A program made the translations under genes and the position numbers. From the NCBI RefSeq assembly GCF_943373825.1, contig NZ_CALSBP010000002.1:2035501-2099500 (forward strand): 64,000 bases of DNA, read 5' to 3'. This document shows positions 52,781 to 61,721 of this stretch, one piece after another (positions within the stretch are counted from its first letter, which is position 1; each line of letters begins with the position of its first letter). Source of the DNA: Aquimarina spinulae. GTDB lineage: Bacteria > Bacteroidota > Bacteroidia > Flavobacteriales > Flavobacteriaceae. A model generated the notes under the pieces. The model was not told the DNA's origin and ran no database searches. It worked only from the letters and a program-made list of their open reading frames with translations.

Positions 52781-53668
52781 ATGAAAACTCTTATCACTTG
52801 TATTGTTTTTTTAAGTTTCATCGCTTGTAAAAAACAAACGCCTATTCAAAAATCATCAGAGCAAAAAGAAACTGAGCAACAACATACAGAACAAAAAGCA
52901 GAAGATACTGTATCTGTTTTTTCTGAAGAAAGCCTGGAGTTAGATCAGGAAAAAACAAAAGCCATAAAAAGAGAACGATTAATCACTGCCAAAGATGATA
53001 AAACTCAATTACAGGAATTAGTAGTTTCTAAAAGCTTCTTAAAAGAAGAAGATCTTTATGTTTTAGATTACCAATACCCGTACCTAAATGAGAAAATTGA
53101 TCCTTTATACTCGGTATTTAATGATTTTATTTCAGAAAACTATCTGAATATTGAAAAAACCGAAAATCAAATTCTTGAAGACAAAGAGTTACTTTGTGAT
53201 ACCTTAAAAATTAATAGGTTTAGAGATAAAAGAATTATTGATTATAAAATCTATAGTGTAAAAAGTGATCGTATTAGTGTTGTCCTTTACAAAGAGAATT
53301 ATTATTCTGGAATGTTATATTCTACATATCTCTTTGATTGTGTAAACTTTGATCTTAAGAAACATAATTTCATTTATTTTGATGATTTCTTTGAAACTGG
53401 CTCAGAAGAAGAAGTGTTTACTACTATAAATACAATTATAAAGGACGGTATTAGTTCTGGAGAATTGTATTATGACTGTTGGGAGCTTTCAAAAGGGGAT
53501 TTTAAAGCTTATAAAAACAATTTTGTGGTAAATGATGATACCGTAGAATTTTATTTTGATGATTGTGTTATTTGCCCTTCCTATACGGGAACATATTCTA
53601 TAGAAATCCCCATTAAAGACATAATGCATCTTATCAAAAAATATAATGACCGCCCGATAGTAAGTTAA
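52781..53668 (+). CDS. lipoprotein, DUF3298/RsiV-like
   Basis: 295 aa with a signal and lipobox SFIAC (Cys at about 16). A low-complexity Glu/Lys/Gln-rich linker follows (residues 20-60). The C-terminal domain (about 85-290) reads DYQYPYLNEKIDPLYSVFNDFI, YYSGMLYSTYLFDCVNFDLKKHNFIYFDDFF, which fits DUF3298/RsiV-type folds of Bacteroidota. Such domains resemble lysozyme-responsive anti-sigma factors, but no sigma factor gene is adjacent. Function unknown. Confidence 0.7.
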   Translation: MKTLITCIVFLSFIACKKQTPIQKSSEQKETEQQHTEQKAEDTVSVFSEESLELDQEKTKAIKRERLITAKDDKTQLQELVVSKSFLKEEDLYVLDYQYPYLNEKIDPLYSVFNDFISENYLNIEKTENQILEDKELLCDTLKINRFRDKRIIDYKIYSVKSDRISVVLYKENYYSGMLYSTYLFDCVNFDLKKHNFIYFDDFFETGSEEEVFTTINTIIKDGISSGELYYDCWELSKGDFKAYKNNFVVNDDTVEFYFDDCVICPSYTGTYSIEIPIKDIMHLIKKYNDRPIVS

Positions 53669-53728
53669 TTTCTTTAATTAAAAAATTTCTCGACTCATTA
53701 TTATAACTTAGCAATTAAAAGAGGATAG

Positions 53729-54028
53729 ATGAAAAGTAGTTTTAACAATATCATAGAATCAAAAACACCTGTGTTAGTAGATTTTTTTGCAGATTGGTGC
53801 GGCCCCTGTAAAATGCTTGCTCCTATTCTTAAAGAGGTTAAAGATGAGCTAGGAGATACGATCAAGATTGTAAAGATAGATGTTGATAAAAATCAACCTT
53901 TGGCATCAAAATATCAGGTTCGAGGTGTTCCTACAATGATTTTGTTTAAAGATGGTAAACAACTTTGGAGACAATCTGGAGTATTGCAAAAAAATGATTT
54001 GATTGGCGTAATAAATTCACATCAATAA
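53729..54028 (+). CDS. trxA: thioredoxin
   Basis: 99 aa, the minimal thioredoxin length. The active-site motif W23-C24-GPC27 (DWCGPCKML) and the cis-Pro loop RGVPTMILF are both intact. It is cytoplasmic and reduces protein disulfides. Its stop is 2 bp before deoC, so the two form a short operon with deoD. Confidence 0.93.
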   Translation: MKSSFNNIIESKTPVLVDFFADWCGPCKMLAPILKEVKDELGDTIKIVKIDVDKNQPLASKYQVRGVPTMILFKDGKQLWRQSGVLQKNDLIGVINSHQ

Positions 54029-54030
54029 CC

Positions 54031-54675
54031 ATGGCACTCAATACATATATAGATCACACATTATTAAAAGCGAATGCTACAGTTGATGATATTAAAAAAC
54101 TTTGTGCAGAAGCAAAAGAACATCATTTTTATGCAGTTTGTGTGAACAGTTATTATGTTGGTTTGGCAGAGAGTGAATTAATGCACACAGATGTTAATAT
54201 AGCTGCCGTGATAGGTTTTCCTTTGGGAGCTACCATCACCAAAGCAAAAGTATACGAAGCCCAACAATGTATTGATGAAGGGTCGAATGAAATTGATATG
54301 GTACTCAATATCGGACTATTAAAATCTGGATATTATAAAATTGTAGAAGAAGAAATAAAAGCAATAAAAAAAGCGATTGGAAAGCATGTTTTAAAGGTAA
54401 TTTTTGAAAACTGCTATCTCACAGACGAAGAAAAGAAAATCGCCTGCCAATTATCCCTTAATGCTGGAGCAGATTTTATAAAAACATCAACAGGTTTTGG
54501 CACTGGTGGTGCTACTATAGAGGATGTACAACTTATGAAAAATGAAGTGAAAAATGCAATGCAAATAAAAGCTTCTGGAGGAATCAGGGATGCAGAAACA
54601 GCAAAACAATATATTGATTTAGGTGTATCCAGAATAGGCACCTCATCTGGGATCACTATAGTAACTTCAAAATAA
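54031..54675 (+). CDS. deoC: deoxyribose-phosphate aldolase DeoC
   Basis: 214 aa. TIM-barrel fold with the Schiff-base Lys K151 (GADFIKTSTGFG) and the proton-relay Lys in IKASGGIRD. It cleaves 2-deoxyribose-5-phosphate to acetaldehyde and glyceraldehyde-3-phosphate. deoD follows by 6 bp, giving a deoxyribonucleoside salvage pair. Confidence 0.95.
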   Translation: MALNTYIDHTLLKANATVDDIKKLCAEAKEHHFYAVCVNSYYVGLAESELMHTDVNIAAVIGFPLGATITKAKVYEAQQCIDEGSNEIDMVLNIGLLKSGYYKIVEEEIKAIKKAIGKHVLKVIFENCYLTDEEKKIACQLSLNAGADFIKTSTGFGTGGATIEDVQLMKNEVKNAMQIKASGGIRDAETAKQYIDLGVSRIGTSSGITIVTSK

Positions 54676-54681
54676 AACAAG

Positions 54682-55380
54682 ATGAGTTTACATATTGCAG
54701 CACAACCGGGAGACATAGCAGAAACCGTCTTATTACCAGGAGATCCTATGCGTGCAAAATGGATTGCACAAACCTTTCTCGATAATCCGATCTGTTATAA
54801 TGAAGTTAGAGGAATGCTAGGGTATACCGGAAGTTACAAAGGTAAATCTGTCTCTGTACAAGGAACCGGAATGGGGATTCCTTCTGCTCTAATCTACAGT
54901 CATGAACTTATTAATGACTATGGGGTTAAGAATTTAATTCGCGTAGGCTCGGCAGGTTCATATCAAAAAGATATTAAGCTTAAAGATATTGTTATTGCAA
55001 TGGCCGCTTCTTCTACTTCGAATATCAATACTGCCAGATTTATAAATTCGGACTACTCTCCTACTGTAGATTTTGAATTATTTATGAAAGCAATACGATA
55101 TGCAAAAGATAATAACATTCCTATTAAAGCCGGAAATGTATTATCTTCTGATGAATTCTACGAAGATGATCCTAATTCATATAAGCGTTGGGCAGAATTT
55201 GGAGTGCTTTGTGTCGAAATGGAAACAGCTGGATTGTATACTATTGCGGCAAAACATAATGTTAAAGCTTTAGCCATTTTAACGATATCTGATTCATTAG
55301 TCACAGGAGAAAAAACTTCTTCAGAAGAAAGAGCAACTACTTTTAATAAAATGGTTGAAATTGCTCTGGGAACTCTTTAA
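54682..55380 (+). CDS. deoD: purine-nucleoside phosphorylase DeoD
   Basis: 232 aa of the hexameric low-molecular-weight class: LPGDPMRAKWIA, VQGTGMGIPSALIYS, RVGSAGSY, the active-site SSDEFYED and MVEMETAGLY-type VEMETAGLY motif, and the SDS motif at the end (TISDSLVTGE). It turns purine (deoxy)nucleosides and phosphate into base and pentose phosphate, feeding DeoC. Confidence 0.95.
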   Translation: MSLHIAAQPGDIAETVLLPGDPMRAKWIAQTFLDNPICYNEVRGMLGYTGSYKGKSVSVQGTGMGIPSALIYSHELINDYGVKNLIRVGSAGSYQKDIKLKDIVIAMAASSTSNINTARFINSDYSPTVDFELFMKAIRYAKDNNIPIKAGNVLSSDEFYEDDPNSYKRWAEFGVLCVEMETAGLYTIAAKHNVKALAILTISDSLVTGEKTSSEERATTFNKMVEIALGTL

Positions 55381-55406
55381 AATACTTTATAATAAAGCAA
55401 TAGTTA

Positions 55407-55437
55407 CCTCACAGGCTTAAAAACCTGTGAGGGTTAT
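55407..55437. terminator. bidirectional terminator between deoD and usp
   Basis: CCTCACAGG (55407-55415), 8-nt loop, CCTGTGAGG (55424-55432), with T-rich flanks. It serves the converging deoD and usp genes. Confidence 0.8.
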
Positions 55438-55441
55438 TGTT

Positions 55442-56281
55442 TTAGATTTTAAATGTAATCACAGGCTTATTTGCATGGTTTGCAATATCCTCACCTATAC
55501 TTCCATTAAAGAAATGTGCCAAACCACGACGGCCATGGGTCGGAATCGCAATGATATCTGCATTGATCTTTTTACAATAATTAAAAACTCCGCTTTCTAC
55601 ACTGTAGTCATTAAAGTAGATTACCTTATCATACATATCCAGATTACCAGAATCTGCTTTAAAAAGAAATTCTTTTACTCTTTCTTCTATTTGATCCGAA
55701 CTTCTAAATTGTTCTCCTGGTAGATTAACATATAGCAAATGTATATTAGCATCCAGAGCATTAAATAACTTCATCGCATTGTGATATGCTTTAATATTTT
55801 CTATTTTAAAATCACAGGCAAATACAACTTCTTTTAAAGCAAAGTTATCTACAGGGTTCTTTATAACCAACACAGGAATATCTGATGTACGCACTACTTT
55901 TTCTGTGTTTGATCCTATAAACACTTCTTCTCGCAAACCACTAATACCATGGGATCCCATAACGATAAGATCTGCTTCATTTTCATGAGCAACTTCATTA
56001 ATTTCACTAAAAATCTTATAGTTTTGTACCGTCTCTGTAATTTTAATACCTTTTAGGTATTCTTTATCTAGAAAGGTACTAAACCTTTTTTCGGCGAGTT
56101 TCATATAATACATCGCTTCATTTGCCTCCTGAGTTTCATTTTTAATTAATACGGCTTCAGACAATCCCAGCATATGCAATACTATGATTTCAGCATTTTG
56201 TTGTTTCGCTAATAATGCCGCAACCTGTAATGCGTATTCTGAATATTCTGAAAAGTCTACGGGTACAAGAATTTTTTTCAT
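55442..56281 (-). CDS. universal stress protein, UspA family (divergent copy)
   Basis: 279 aa starting MKKILVPVDFSEYSEYALQVAALLAK, closer to canonical Usp than the tandem copies. ATP motif: GSHGISGLREEVFIGSN, with ten rather than nine residues before the last G-S. The C-terminal domain also carries IAIPTHGRRGLAHFFNGSIGE, a second Usp-like phosphate loop. The FNR-type operator at 56333-56346 has a perfect -7 element. Confidence 0.9.
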   Translation of the reverse strand: MKKILVPVDFSEYSEYALQVAALLAKQQNAEIIVLHMLGLSEAVLIKNETQEANEAMYYMKLAEKRFSTFLDKEYLKGIKITETVQNYKIFSEINEVAHENEADLIVMGSHGISGLREEVFIGSNTEKVVRTSDIPVLVIKNPVDNFALKEVVFACDFKIENIKAYHNAMKLFNALDANIHLLYVNLPGEQFRSSDQIEERVKEFLFKADSGNLDMYDKVIYFNDYSVESGVFNYCKKINADIIAIPTHGRRGLAHFFNGSIGEDIANHANKPVITFKI

Positions 56282-56302
56282 GATTATCTGTTTTTATACT
56301 AT

Positions 56303-56346
56303 CAAAATTAGAAGATGTTATTGCCAATTAAAATGATAATTATCAT
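56303..56346 (-). promoter_or_regulatory. FNR-type operator plus perfect -7 element for usp
   Basis: ATGATAATTATCAT (56333-56346) is a perfect palindrome. The minus-strand TAATTTTG (56310-56303) lies 22 nt away. No matching -7 element exists towards acyP on the other side. Confidence 0.75.
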
Positions 56347-56412
56347 ATCAATACAATACATAACATGTCTTAAAAATAATTTTTATAGTATCTTTAAATA
56401 CTACTACAGACA

Positions 56413-56685
56413 ATGCAAAAACATTATAACATCACAGTAAAAGGAAAAGTCCAGGGAGTTTGGTATCGAAAAAGCACCCAGGAAAAAGCCAGAATACTCC
56501 AAATTACAGGAAACGTAAGAAACCTACCTAACGGAAATGTTTACATAGAAGCCGAAGGAAATAAAAACCAACTTAACCTCTTATTAGAATGGTGTGCTAT
56601 AGGCCCAGAATTTGCAAAAGTAGATGATCTATCTTTTGAAGAAGGTGACTTGCAACTTTTTAAAAGCTTCGATATTTTGCGTTAG
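56413..56685 (+). CDS. acyP: acylphosphatase
   Basis: 90 aa, the exact family length. GKVQGVWYRKSTQEKA holds the catalytic R19 and the phosphate cradle; N37 in NVRNLPNG positions water. It hydrolyses acyl phosphates such as 1,3-bisphosphoglycerate. It is monocistronic and starts 67 bp after the operator of the divergent usp gene. Confidence 0.93.
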   Translation: MQKHYNITVKGKVQGVWYRKSTQEKARILQITGNVRNLPNGNVYIEAEGNKNQLNLLLEWCAIGPEFAKVDDLSFEEGDLQLFKSFDILR

Positions 56686-56733
56686 ATAATCTTTATTAAT
56701 TAAATCATAAATTAATTTAAGATCTTGTTAAGT

Positions 56734-56777
56734 ATGACATTTCTCATTTTTAACCCTTTTAATGGGTGGTATTTTTA
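56734..56777 (+). promoter_or_regulatory. imperfect FNR-type operator plus -7 element for peroxiredoxin
   Basis: ATGACATTTCTCAT (56734-56747) has one core mismatch from TGAY-N4-RTCA. TATTTTTA (56770-56777) lies 22 nt away. Confidence 0.5.
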
Positions 56778-56883
56778 AGCTATAAACTTAAAAAAATGTG
56801 CTTATGTATATGTTTAATAGTCTTCCTTTTGTGAGAATCATATCATAAGTCTTTCTCTTACTTAAATTAAAAATATTAAAATT

Positions 56884-57549
56884 ATGGAATCAACAGAAAT
56901 AGAGACAAATAGCATACCTAGAATAGGCGATGATGCACCAGATTTTGAAGCATTAACCACACACGGTAATTTAAAATTTTCTGAGTTTGCAGATGGAAAA
57001 TGGGCGATCTTGTTTTCGCATCCAGCAGATTTTACACCAGTATGTACGACAGAATTGAGTGGTTTTGCAGAAAGAAAACAAGAATTTGAAGCTCTAAACA
57101 CTAAACTTATTGGTCTAAGTATTGATAGTATTCATTCTCATCTGGCTTGGGTAAATAATGTAAAAGAAAAAACCGGAGTATACCTTGATTTTCCAATAAT
57201 CGCAGATCTGGATATGAAAGTCGCCAAACTATATGGCATGTTACAACCTAATGAAAGTGCAACAGCAGCTGTACGAGCCGTATTTTTTATAGACCCATAC
57301 CAAAAAATCAGACTTATTATGTATTATCCTCTTAATGTAGGGCGTAATATGGATGAGATCCTTAGAGTATTGCAAGGTCTACAAGTGTCTGATGAGCATA
57401 AAGTAGCTTTACCACTGAATTGGAAAAAAGGAGATAAAGTAATCGTTCCTCCTCCAAAGACGTTGAAGCAAATGGAAGAGAGAATACAGGATACATCTTG
57501 TGAAAAAGTAGATTTTTACCTTGCCAGAAAAGAATTAAATCTCAACTAA
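56884..57549 (+). CDS. 1-Cys peroxiredoxin (Prx6-like)
   Basis: 221 aa. Peroxidatic C54 sits in HPADFTPVCTTE, with the conserved Thr/Arg neighbours. The C-terminal domain (FIDPYQKIRLIMYYPLNVGRNMDEILRVLQGLQ) is that of the Prx6/AhpC-TSA long form. The other Cys, near the end (TSCEKVDFYLA), is not at a resolving position, so a 1-Cys mechanism is likely. It reduces peroxides. A terminator follows. Confidence 0.92.
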   Translation: MESTEIETNSIPRIGDDAPDFEALTTHGNLKFSEFADGKWAILFSHPADFTPVCTTELSGFAERKQEFEALNTKLIGLSIDSIHSHLAWVNNVKEKTGVYLDFPIIADLDMKVAKLYGMLQPNESATAAVRAVFFIDPYQKIRLIMYYPLNVGRNMDEILRVLQGLQVSDEHKVALPLNWKKGDKVIVPPPKTLKQMEERIQDTSCEKVDFYLARKELNLN

Positions 57550-57571
57550 ATACGTAGCTAAGAACATAACC

Positions 57572-57606
57572 AAACCTCCTACATTTTATATGCTTGGGAG
57601 GTTTTT
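57572..57606 (+). terminator. terminator after peroxiredoxin gene
   Basis: AAACCTCC (57572-57579) pairs with GGAGGTTT (57597-57604), followed by T's, with a 17-nt loop. Confidence 0.7.
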
Positions 57607-57647
57607 GATTACTAATAAACAGAGGTCATAACTATTTAAAAAACAAC

Positions 57648-57680
57648 AAAGCCTACTAGAACCCATTTCTAGCAGGCTTT
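57648..57680 (-). terminator. terminator of the YHS gene (minus strand)
   Basis: AAAGCCTACTAGAA (57648-57661) and TTCTAGCAGGCTTT (57667-57680) form a 14-bp stem with one mismatch. The minus strand runs into TTGTTGTTTTTT afterwards. Confidence 0.7.
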
Positions 57681-57741
57681 GTCAACTAACCAATCAATTA
57701 TTGAAAAAACTTAGCATTATATGCAGCTCAATAAAACTGCA

Positions 57742-58191
57742 TTACTTTTTTATTTTTATTTTTTGCCAATTCGTATCAGCTTTCTTTTGCAACTTTGGAG
57801 CATCTTCATTTATCCATTTATCCAGTGTATTAATCCCCCACGAATTATAAAATAAGTATAACTTACCATCTCTTACTTCAAAGGTTTTAGGATTAATATC
57901 CACTTTTTCACTATTCACTGCTACAGCATAGGCACAATACCCACCATACTGTGGAACATATTTATCGGGATTGTTTTTAAATTTCTCCAAATTTTCCTGA
58001 CTTGCAAATTTGTAGTTTACTTTATCATGAGTTGCTATAAACTTACTATCTCCCTTAACTGCCTTATTGCTAAAGTATTCTGTAACATCATATCCTTCTG
58101 CTACAAAATCTTTATTAGTATTATAATCTACTTGCTGAGCACTTACTGTTGCTACAAAGGCAAAGAATAGTATAGCTATGTATGGTTTCAT
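57742..58191 (-). CDS. YHS domain-containing exported protein
   Basis: 149 aa with a signal peptide (about 1-18, ending VSAQQ). The YHS domain (about 28-90) has the pattern GYDVTEYFSNKAVKGDSKF, VNYKFASQENLEKFKNNPDKYVPQYGGYCAYAVA. YHS domains often bind metals (copper, iron) through Cys/His, but here only one Cys is present (GGYCAYA). It is probably periplasmic; its role is not known. Confidence 0.85.
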   Translation of the reverse strand: MKPYIAILFFAFVATVSAQQVDYNTNKDFVAEGYDVTEYFSNKAVKGDSKFIATHDKVNYKFASQENLEKFKNNPDKYVPQYGGYCAYAVAVNSEKVDINPKTFEVRDGKLYLFYNSWGINTLDKWINEDAPKLQKKADTNWQKIKIKK

Positions 58192-58278
58192 GTATTAGTT
58201 TTATTACGCTCTTATCCATTAAGTCGTAAAAAAACCTAATCATTACACTTTTAACATAATTATAGGATGTTTAAGCTA

Positions 58279-58797
58279 TTATAGTAGAAAATTAGTAGTT
58301 TCTGGATACGGTATTAGAGCACTAATCAATAGACTAATGCTATCTTTTGCTATTAAGGTAATCGATAACAATGTAGCAGTAACTACCACAGCAGAAGCCA
58401 CATTATTTTGTTGAATATCTTTAAATTCATTTACACCTTTGGTAAGAGCAGAAAAAAGTAAAAAAACCGAAGTATTAATAAGCAAAGCAAATATAAATCC
58501 GATACATAGATATAAGCCAGAATATTGAATAATTTCTCCAAACGCAATTTCATTTTCTGCAGACATCGATAGTCGAATCATATTTGTTATCGATGGGATA
58601 ATCTCCCCGAGAATCATACCTATCGATAAAATAATTCCTGCTGCAAAAACAGAAAAAGCCATATTATCTTCTCTAAAGGAGATATTCTTAAAAAATACTC
58701 TTTGCAAGATTTTAAAAGAAATAAACAGTATGAGTACAGAAACGACAATAGCAAGTACAATTTCTATAAAAGCAAGGGTTAATAGTTTCGTTTGCAT
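58279..58797 (-). CDS. DUF350 family membrane protein
   Basis: 172 aa with four membrane helices and the DUF350/UPF0719 signature (DNMAFSVFAAGIILSIGMILGEIIPS). Its start is 5 bp after the stop of the transglutaminase-like gene, so it is probably co-transcribed. In many bacteria DUF350 genes sit next to polyamine or glutathionylspermidine-like genes, which are not seen here. Function unknown. Confidence 0.8.
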   Translation of the reverse strand: MQTKLLTLAFIEIVLAIVVSVLILFISFKILQRVFFKNISFREDNMAFSVFAAGIILSIGMILGEIIPSITNMIRLSMSAENEIAFGEIIQYSGLYLCIGFIFALLINTSVFLLFSALTKGVNEFKDIQQNNVASAVVVTATLLSITLIAKDSISLLISALIPYPETTNFLL

Positions 58798-58802
58798 GAG
58801 TT

Positions 58803-59822
58803 TTAGGTGTTAGTTAGTACAATATACCAATGATTTACGTTACCAAAATTTTTGGGTAATGTGCCAATGGTAAAATGTTTATTTGTGGTCTCCCATAAAT
58901 AATATCGTTTTCCATTCTGCACTTTATATATTCCTTTTGCCGGAATGTGTAACCCAAGAACAGAGTGCTTATAATAATCGCTATTAAGAATAGCTACATC
59001 ATATCCAAAATGACTAAGAATAGCATAAATAATTACAGTTCTGGTATCACAATCTCCTTTTAGATTTCCCATAAAACCTACAGGATTTTGGATTCCGAAC
59101 GGAATATTACCAATACAACAATCAGAACATTCTTCTAATATCACCCGAATAGATTCTTCATATTTTTCTGGAGACTCACAATCATTTTCAAAAACAAAAG
59201 AATACGGGATATCTTGTATAAACGTCACTACCATTTCTGCAAACTCAAATTGATTTAGTTTGTTCGAGTTTTTAATAGCCGTAAGTTCTTTAAGAATTAA
59301 ATCTAGTCTTGGCGTATCAGAAGTTGCAAGATATTGATACAACTTACCCCAGGATTCCTGTTTATGTTTTTGTACGGTATTAAAATATTCTTTTCTAGAA
59401 GAAAAATAATCCTTTTCCCGAACCGAAAACTTTCCTTTAAAAGTGTTACCATAATTATCTGTCCATTGTCGATTCTGCCGTAATAGTACTATAGAATCTC
59501 CTTCTTCCAGAGCTTTCTCTCGATAAATATATTCTGAAATATCAGATTTTTGGCTTTCTATAGATATCGGAATAGTATCCAACATATGTCGTAATCCTAG
59601 TATAGATCCCAAAACAAAAGTACTGTACACTATATAACGCCATTGAAATCTTTTTTGATTACTATCTAATTTCCCTAATAACCACGAAAGCAATAATAAC
59701 ACTAATGCAAAGGCCCAGAATAAAGAAATAGAGAAAAAAGCTTGTACAACACTACTGCTCACCAAAGAGATTAATATGATCGCCGGAAACGAAAAACAAC
59801 CTAATTTCTTTTTAATTGCCAT
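58803..59822 (-). CDS. membrane protein with transglutaminase-like cysteine protease domain
   Basis: 339 aa. Three or so N-terminal membrane helices (about 10-90) precede a soluble domain. Catalytic-type residues are in KGDCDTRTVIIYAILSHFGYDVAI (Cys), HSVLGLH (His) and WETTNKHF (possible Asp/Glu), the order of transglutaminase-like proteases. CCIGNIPFGIQNPVGF may bind metal or substrate. It lies between a DUF350 protein and a LuxE-like protein with 2-5 bp gaps. Confidence 0.72.
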   Translation of the reverse strand: MAIKKKLGCFSFPAIILISLVSSSVVQAFFSISLFWAFALVLLLLSWLLGKLDSNQKRFQWRYIVYSTFVLGSILGLRHMLDTIPISIESQKSDISEYIYREKALEEGDSIVLLRQNRQWTDNYGNTFKGKFSVREKDYFSSRKEYFNTVQKHKQESWGKLYQYLATSDTPRLDLILKELTAIKNSNKLNQFEFAEMVVTFIQDIPYSFVFENDCESPEKYEESIRVILEECSDCCIGNIPFGIQNPVGFMGNLKGDCDTRTVIIYAILSHFGYDVAILNSDYYKHSVLGLHIPAKGIYKVQNGKRYYLWETTNKHFTIGTLPKNFGNVNHWYIVLTNT

Positions 59823-59824
59823 AT

Positions 59825-60805
59825 TTATAGTGCCATTAAATTACAGCCTCTGATATCACTATGATCAAATCTACCAATAATTTCGAAACTCCCATCGGGA
59901 TACATTTTACCTAAATCCTGAGTAGCGATAAAAGAACATGAATTTATATTTGCCAGATCTATAACATTTATACCTCCTGTTTTATTAACTCCTAATGGAG
60001 TTAAAGCATCTTCGGGATTTCTGATCGAAACTTTCATCCAGGGAGGGCAGTAAAAAAGTCCATCTTTTTTAGAATAGGCTTGCGATAATAATTCTGTCAT
60101 CCCATATTCGCTATGAATCTGAGAAACTCCAAAATCATTTTTAAGAACCTTATGTAATTCTTCACGAATCATTTCTTTTCTGCGACCTTTCATACCACCA
60201 GTTTCCATAATTATTGATGTCTCATTTAATCGTACATCATAATTCTCAACAAGATCCAATAAAGCAAACGAAACTCCCAGAAGTAGTATTTTTTTATCTT
60301 CTGCAATAAGTTGTCGAAGGGTTTCTACCAATTTTTTAGTATCATGCAAATAAAACCCACTTTCGGGATGATTACTATCATTGATTAATTTTTCGGCCAT
60401 ATATACCAAAGAAGAGCCATCTCTTTCTAAATAAGAAGGTAGTAATGCTAATACTATATAATCAGTAATATCACCATAGAAATGTTGAAATCCTTTTCTA
60501 AAACTTCTTTCATACACTGTAAGATCACTAACATGGTGTTTACTAGTCACATTACCTGTTGTACCGCTACTGGTAAAAATTTTATGTATGGAAGCTCTAG
60601 TGCTTACAATTTTCTCTTGTTTAAAGAATTGGATTGGCAAATATGGAATATCATCAATACATTTTACTGAAGTTTTTGCTATTCCTAAAAGATTACAAAA
60701 CCTCTGATATGTTATATTGTTGCTGTATTGATGTCTAAAAATATGTAGGGCCGATCTCTCAAAATCTGTGTTGTTTTGAATAGAAAAAATAGTATCAGCC
60801 TGCAT
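59825..60805 (-). CDS. LuxE-like acyl-protein synthetase
   Basis: 326 aa. It matches the LuxE/AMP-dependent synthetase subfamily: LPIQFFKQEKIVST, the P-loop-like TSSGTTGNVTSKHHV and a C-terminal YGMTELLSQAY. It probably activates a fatty acid or aryl acid by adenylation. No LuxC reductase is adjacent. The following transglutaminase-like gene starts 2 bp after its stop, so the products may act on one pathway. Substrate unknown. Confidence 0.85.
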   Translation of the reverse strand: MQADTIFSIQNNTDFERSALHIFRHQYSNNITYQRFCNLLGIAKTSVKCIDDIPYLPIQFFKQEKIVSTRASIHKIFTSSGTTGNVTSKHHVSDLTVYERSFRKGFQHFYGDITDYIVLALLPSYLERDGSSLVYMAEKLINDSNHPESGFYLHDTKKLVETLRQLIAEDKKILLLGVSFALLDLVENYDVRLNETSIIMETGGMKGRRKEMIREELHKVLKNDFGVSQIHSEYGMTELLSQAYSKKDGLFYCPPWMKVSIRNPEDALTPLGVNKTGGINVIDLANINSCSFIATQDLGKMYPDGSFEIIGRFDHSDIRGCNLMAL

Positions 60806-60862
60806 AAGATTTGTTCAACAAATTTTGTAGAACAAAGGTATAAAAAAGAGTGCCTTTTTAGT

Positions 60863-60890
60863 CTTGTTTTTTTAGATTATAAAAAACAAG
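60863..60890. terminator. hairpin between T9SS cargo gene and luxE-like gene
   Basis: CTTGTTTTTT (60863-60872) pairs with AAAAAACAAG (60881-60890). It lies downstream of the minus-strand gene at 60923-61270. Confidence 0.55.
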
Positions 60891-60922
60891 AGGGCTAAAA
60901 AGAAAGTATTTTAAATCAAAAA

Positions 60923-61270
60923 TTATTTAATAATGAGTTTTTTGGTAGCTTTAAGTTCACCTTCGGTTACTTTAATCACATATATCCCAGGATTTAAATG
61001 GGTAATATCTAATTCTCTACCAATTAAAACTTTAAAAAGCACTTTTTCTCCTAAAACTGTAAAAATTGAAACTGTCTTGGTAAGGTTTTTAGTAGAGGTA
61101 ATGTATAATACACTTCCAGCAGGTGCTGGATTGGGGAACAAACGCAATCCTTCGATTTTTATGCTCTTCGAATCTTGTGTTTCGGCTATATCAGACTGTG
61201 CTTGGATTCCTGGAGCAAAGGAAAAGCAGATGAGACTAATACATGTAAGCAGCAAGTAGATTTTTTTCAT
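60923..61270 (-). CDS. small exported protein with T9SS sorting domain
   Basis: 115 aa from the ATG at 61270 (MKKIYLLLTCISLICF). A signal peptide ends near GIQAQ. Nearly all the rest is a type IX secretion C-terminal domain: LRLFPNPAPAGSVLYI, VSIFTVLGEKVLF, LNPGIYVIKVTEGELKATKKLIIK. Little is left as cargo, so it is an almost bare sorting domain, seen in Bacteroidota as short hypothetical genes. Confidence 0.78.
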   Translation of the reverse strand: MKKIYLLLTCISLICFSFAPGIQAQSDIAETQDSKSIKIEGLRLFPNPAPAGSVLYITSTKNLTKTVSIFTVLGEKVLFKVLIGRELDITHLNPGIYVIKVTEGELKATKKLIIK

Positions 61271-61721
61271 ACAAAAATTTATTTTGGGGCAATAAATATA
61301 CAACATTAAAATTAAAAACATTACAAATTATTAGCTTACTTGTGTATAAACCCCAGATTCAATGGTAGTTCTGTACACAAATTACGGTTTTCACTCATTA
61401 AGCATTTTGATTTTATTCTTGTCGGCAAATTTATCTTTTTCACTCTTAATTTTATCTTTTTTATACTGCAACTATGGCTGTACTTTTTTAAAAAGATATC
61501 ATCATAGGTTTAAGAATTCAAAATTCTTACTAACAAAAAAATCAAAATGAATTCAAATTTAAATTTTGTAAATCAAAAATAATGCCTGATATTTGTTTCA
61601 TTATGAAGTTATAAAAGAATTATGTACATAATTGTGCGCATAGAGACCACTCGATTTAGAAGCTAAGGATTCCTTCTTTAGCACTTCTTATTTATATTTT
61701 CAATTCGTAATTCTTATTATA
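61271..61721. other. AT-rich intergenic region, no gene seen
   Basis: About 450 nt without a supported gene. A 62-codon plus-strand frame (61362-61550) is hydrophobic only because it is T-rich. Near 61550 there is a palindromic run (AATTCAAATTTAAATTTTG) with no known role. Confidence 0.4.

Noticed and set aside
55427..55723. Plus-strand ORF of 98 codons antisense to usp
   Set aside because: Lies wholly opposite a well-supported Usp gene and starts in its terminator.
61362..61550. Plus-strand ORF of 62 codons in the intergenic region
   Set aside because: Hydrophobic composition follows from T-richness; no start signal, promoter or family resemblance.
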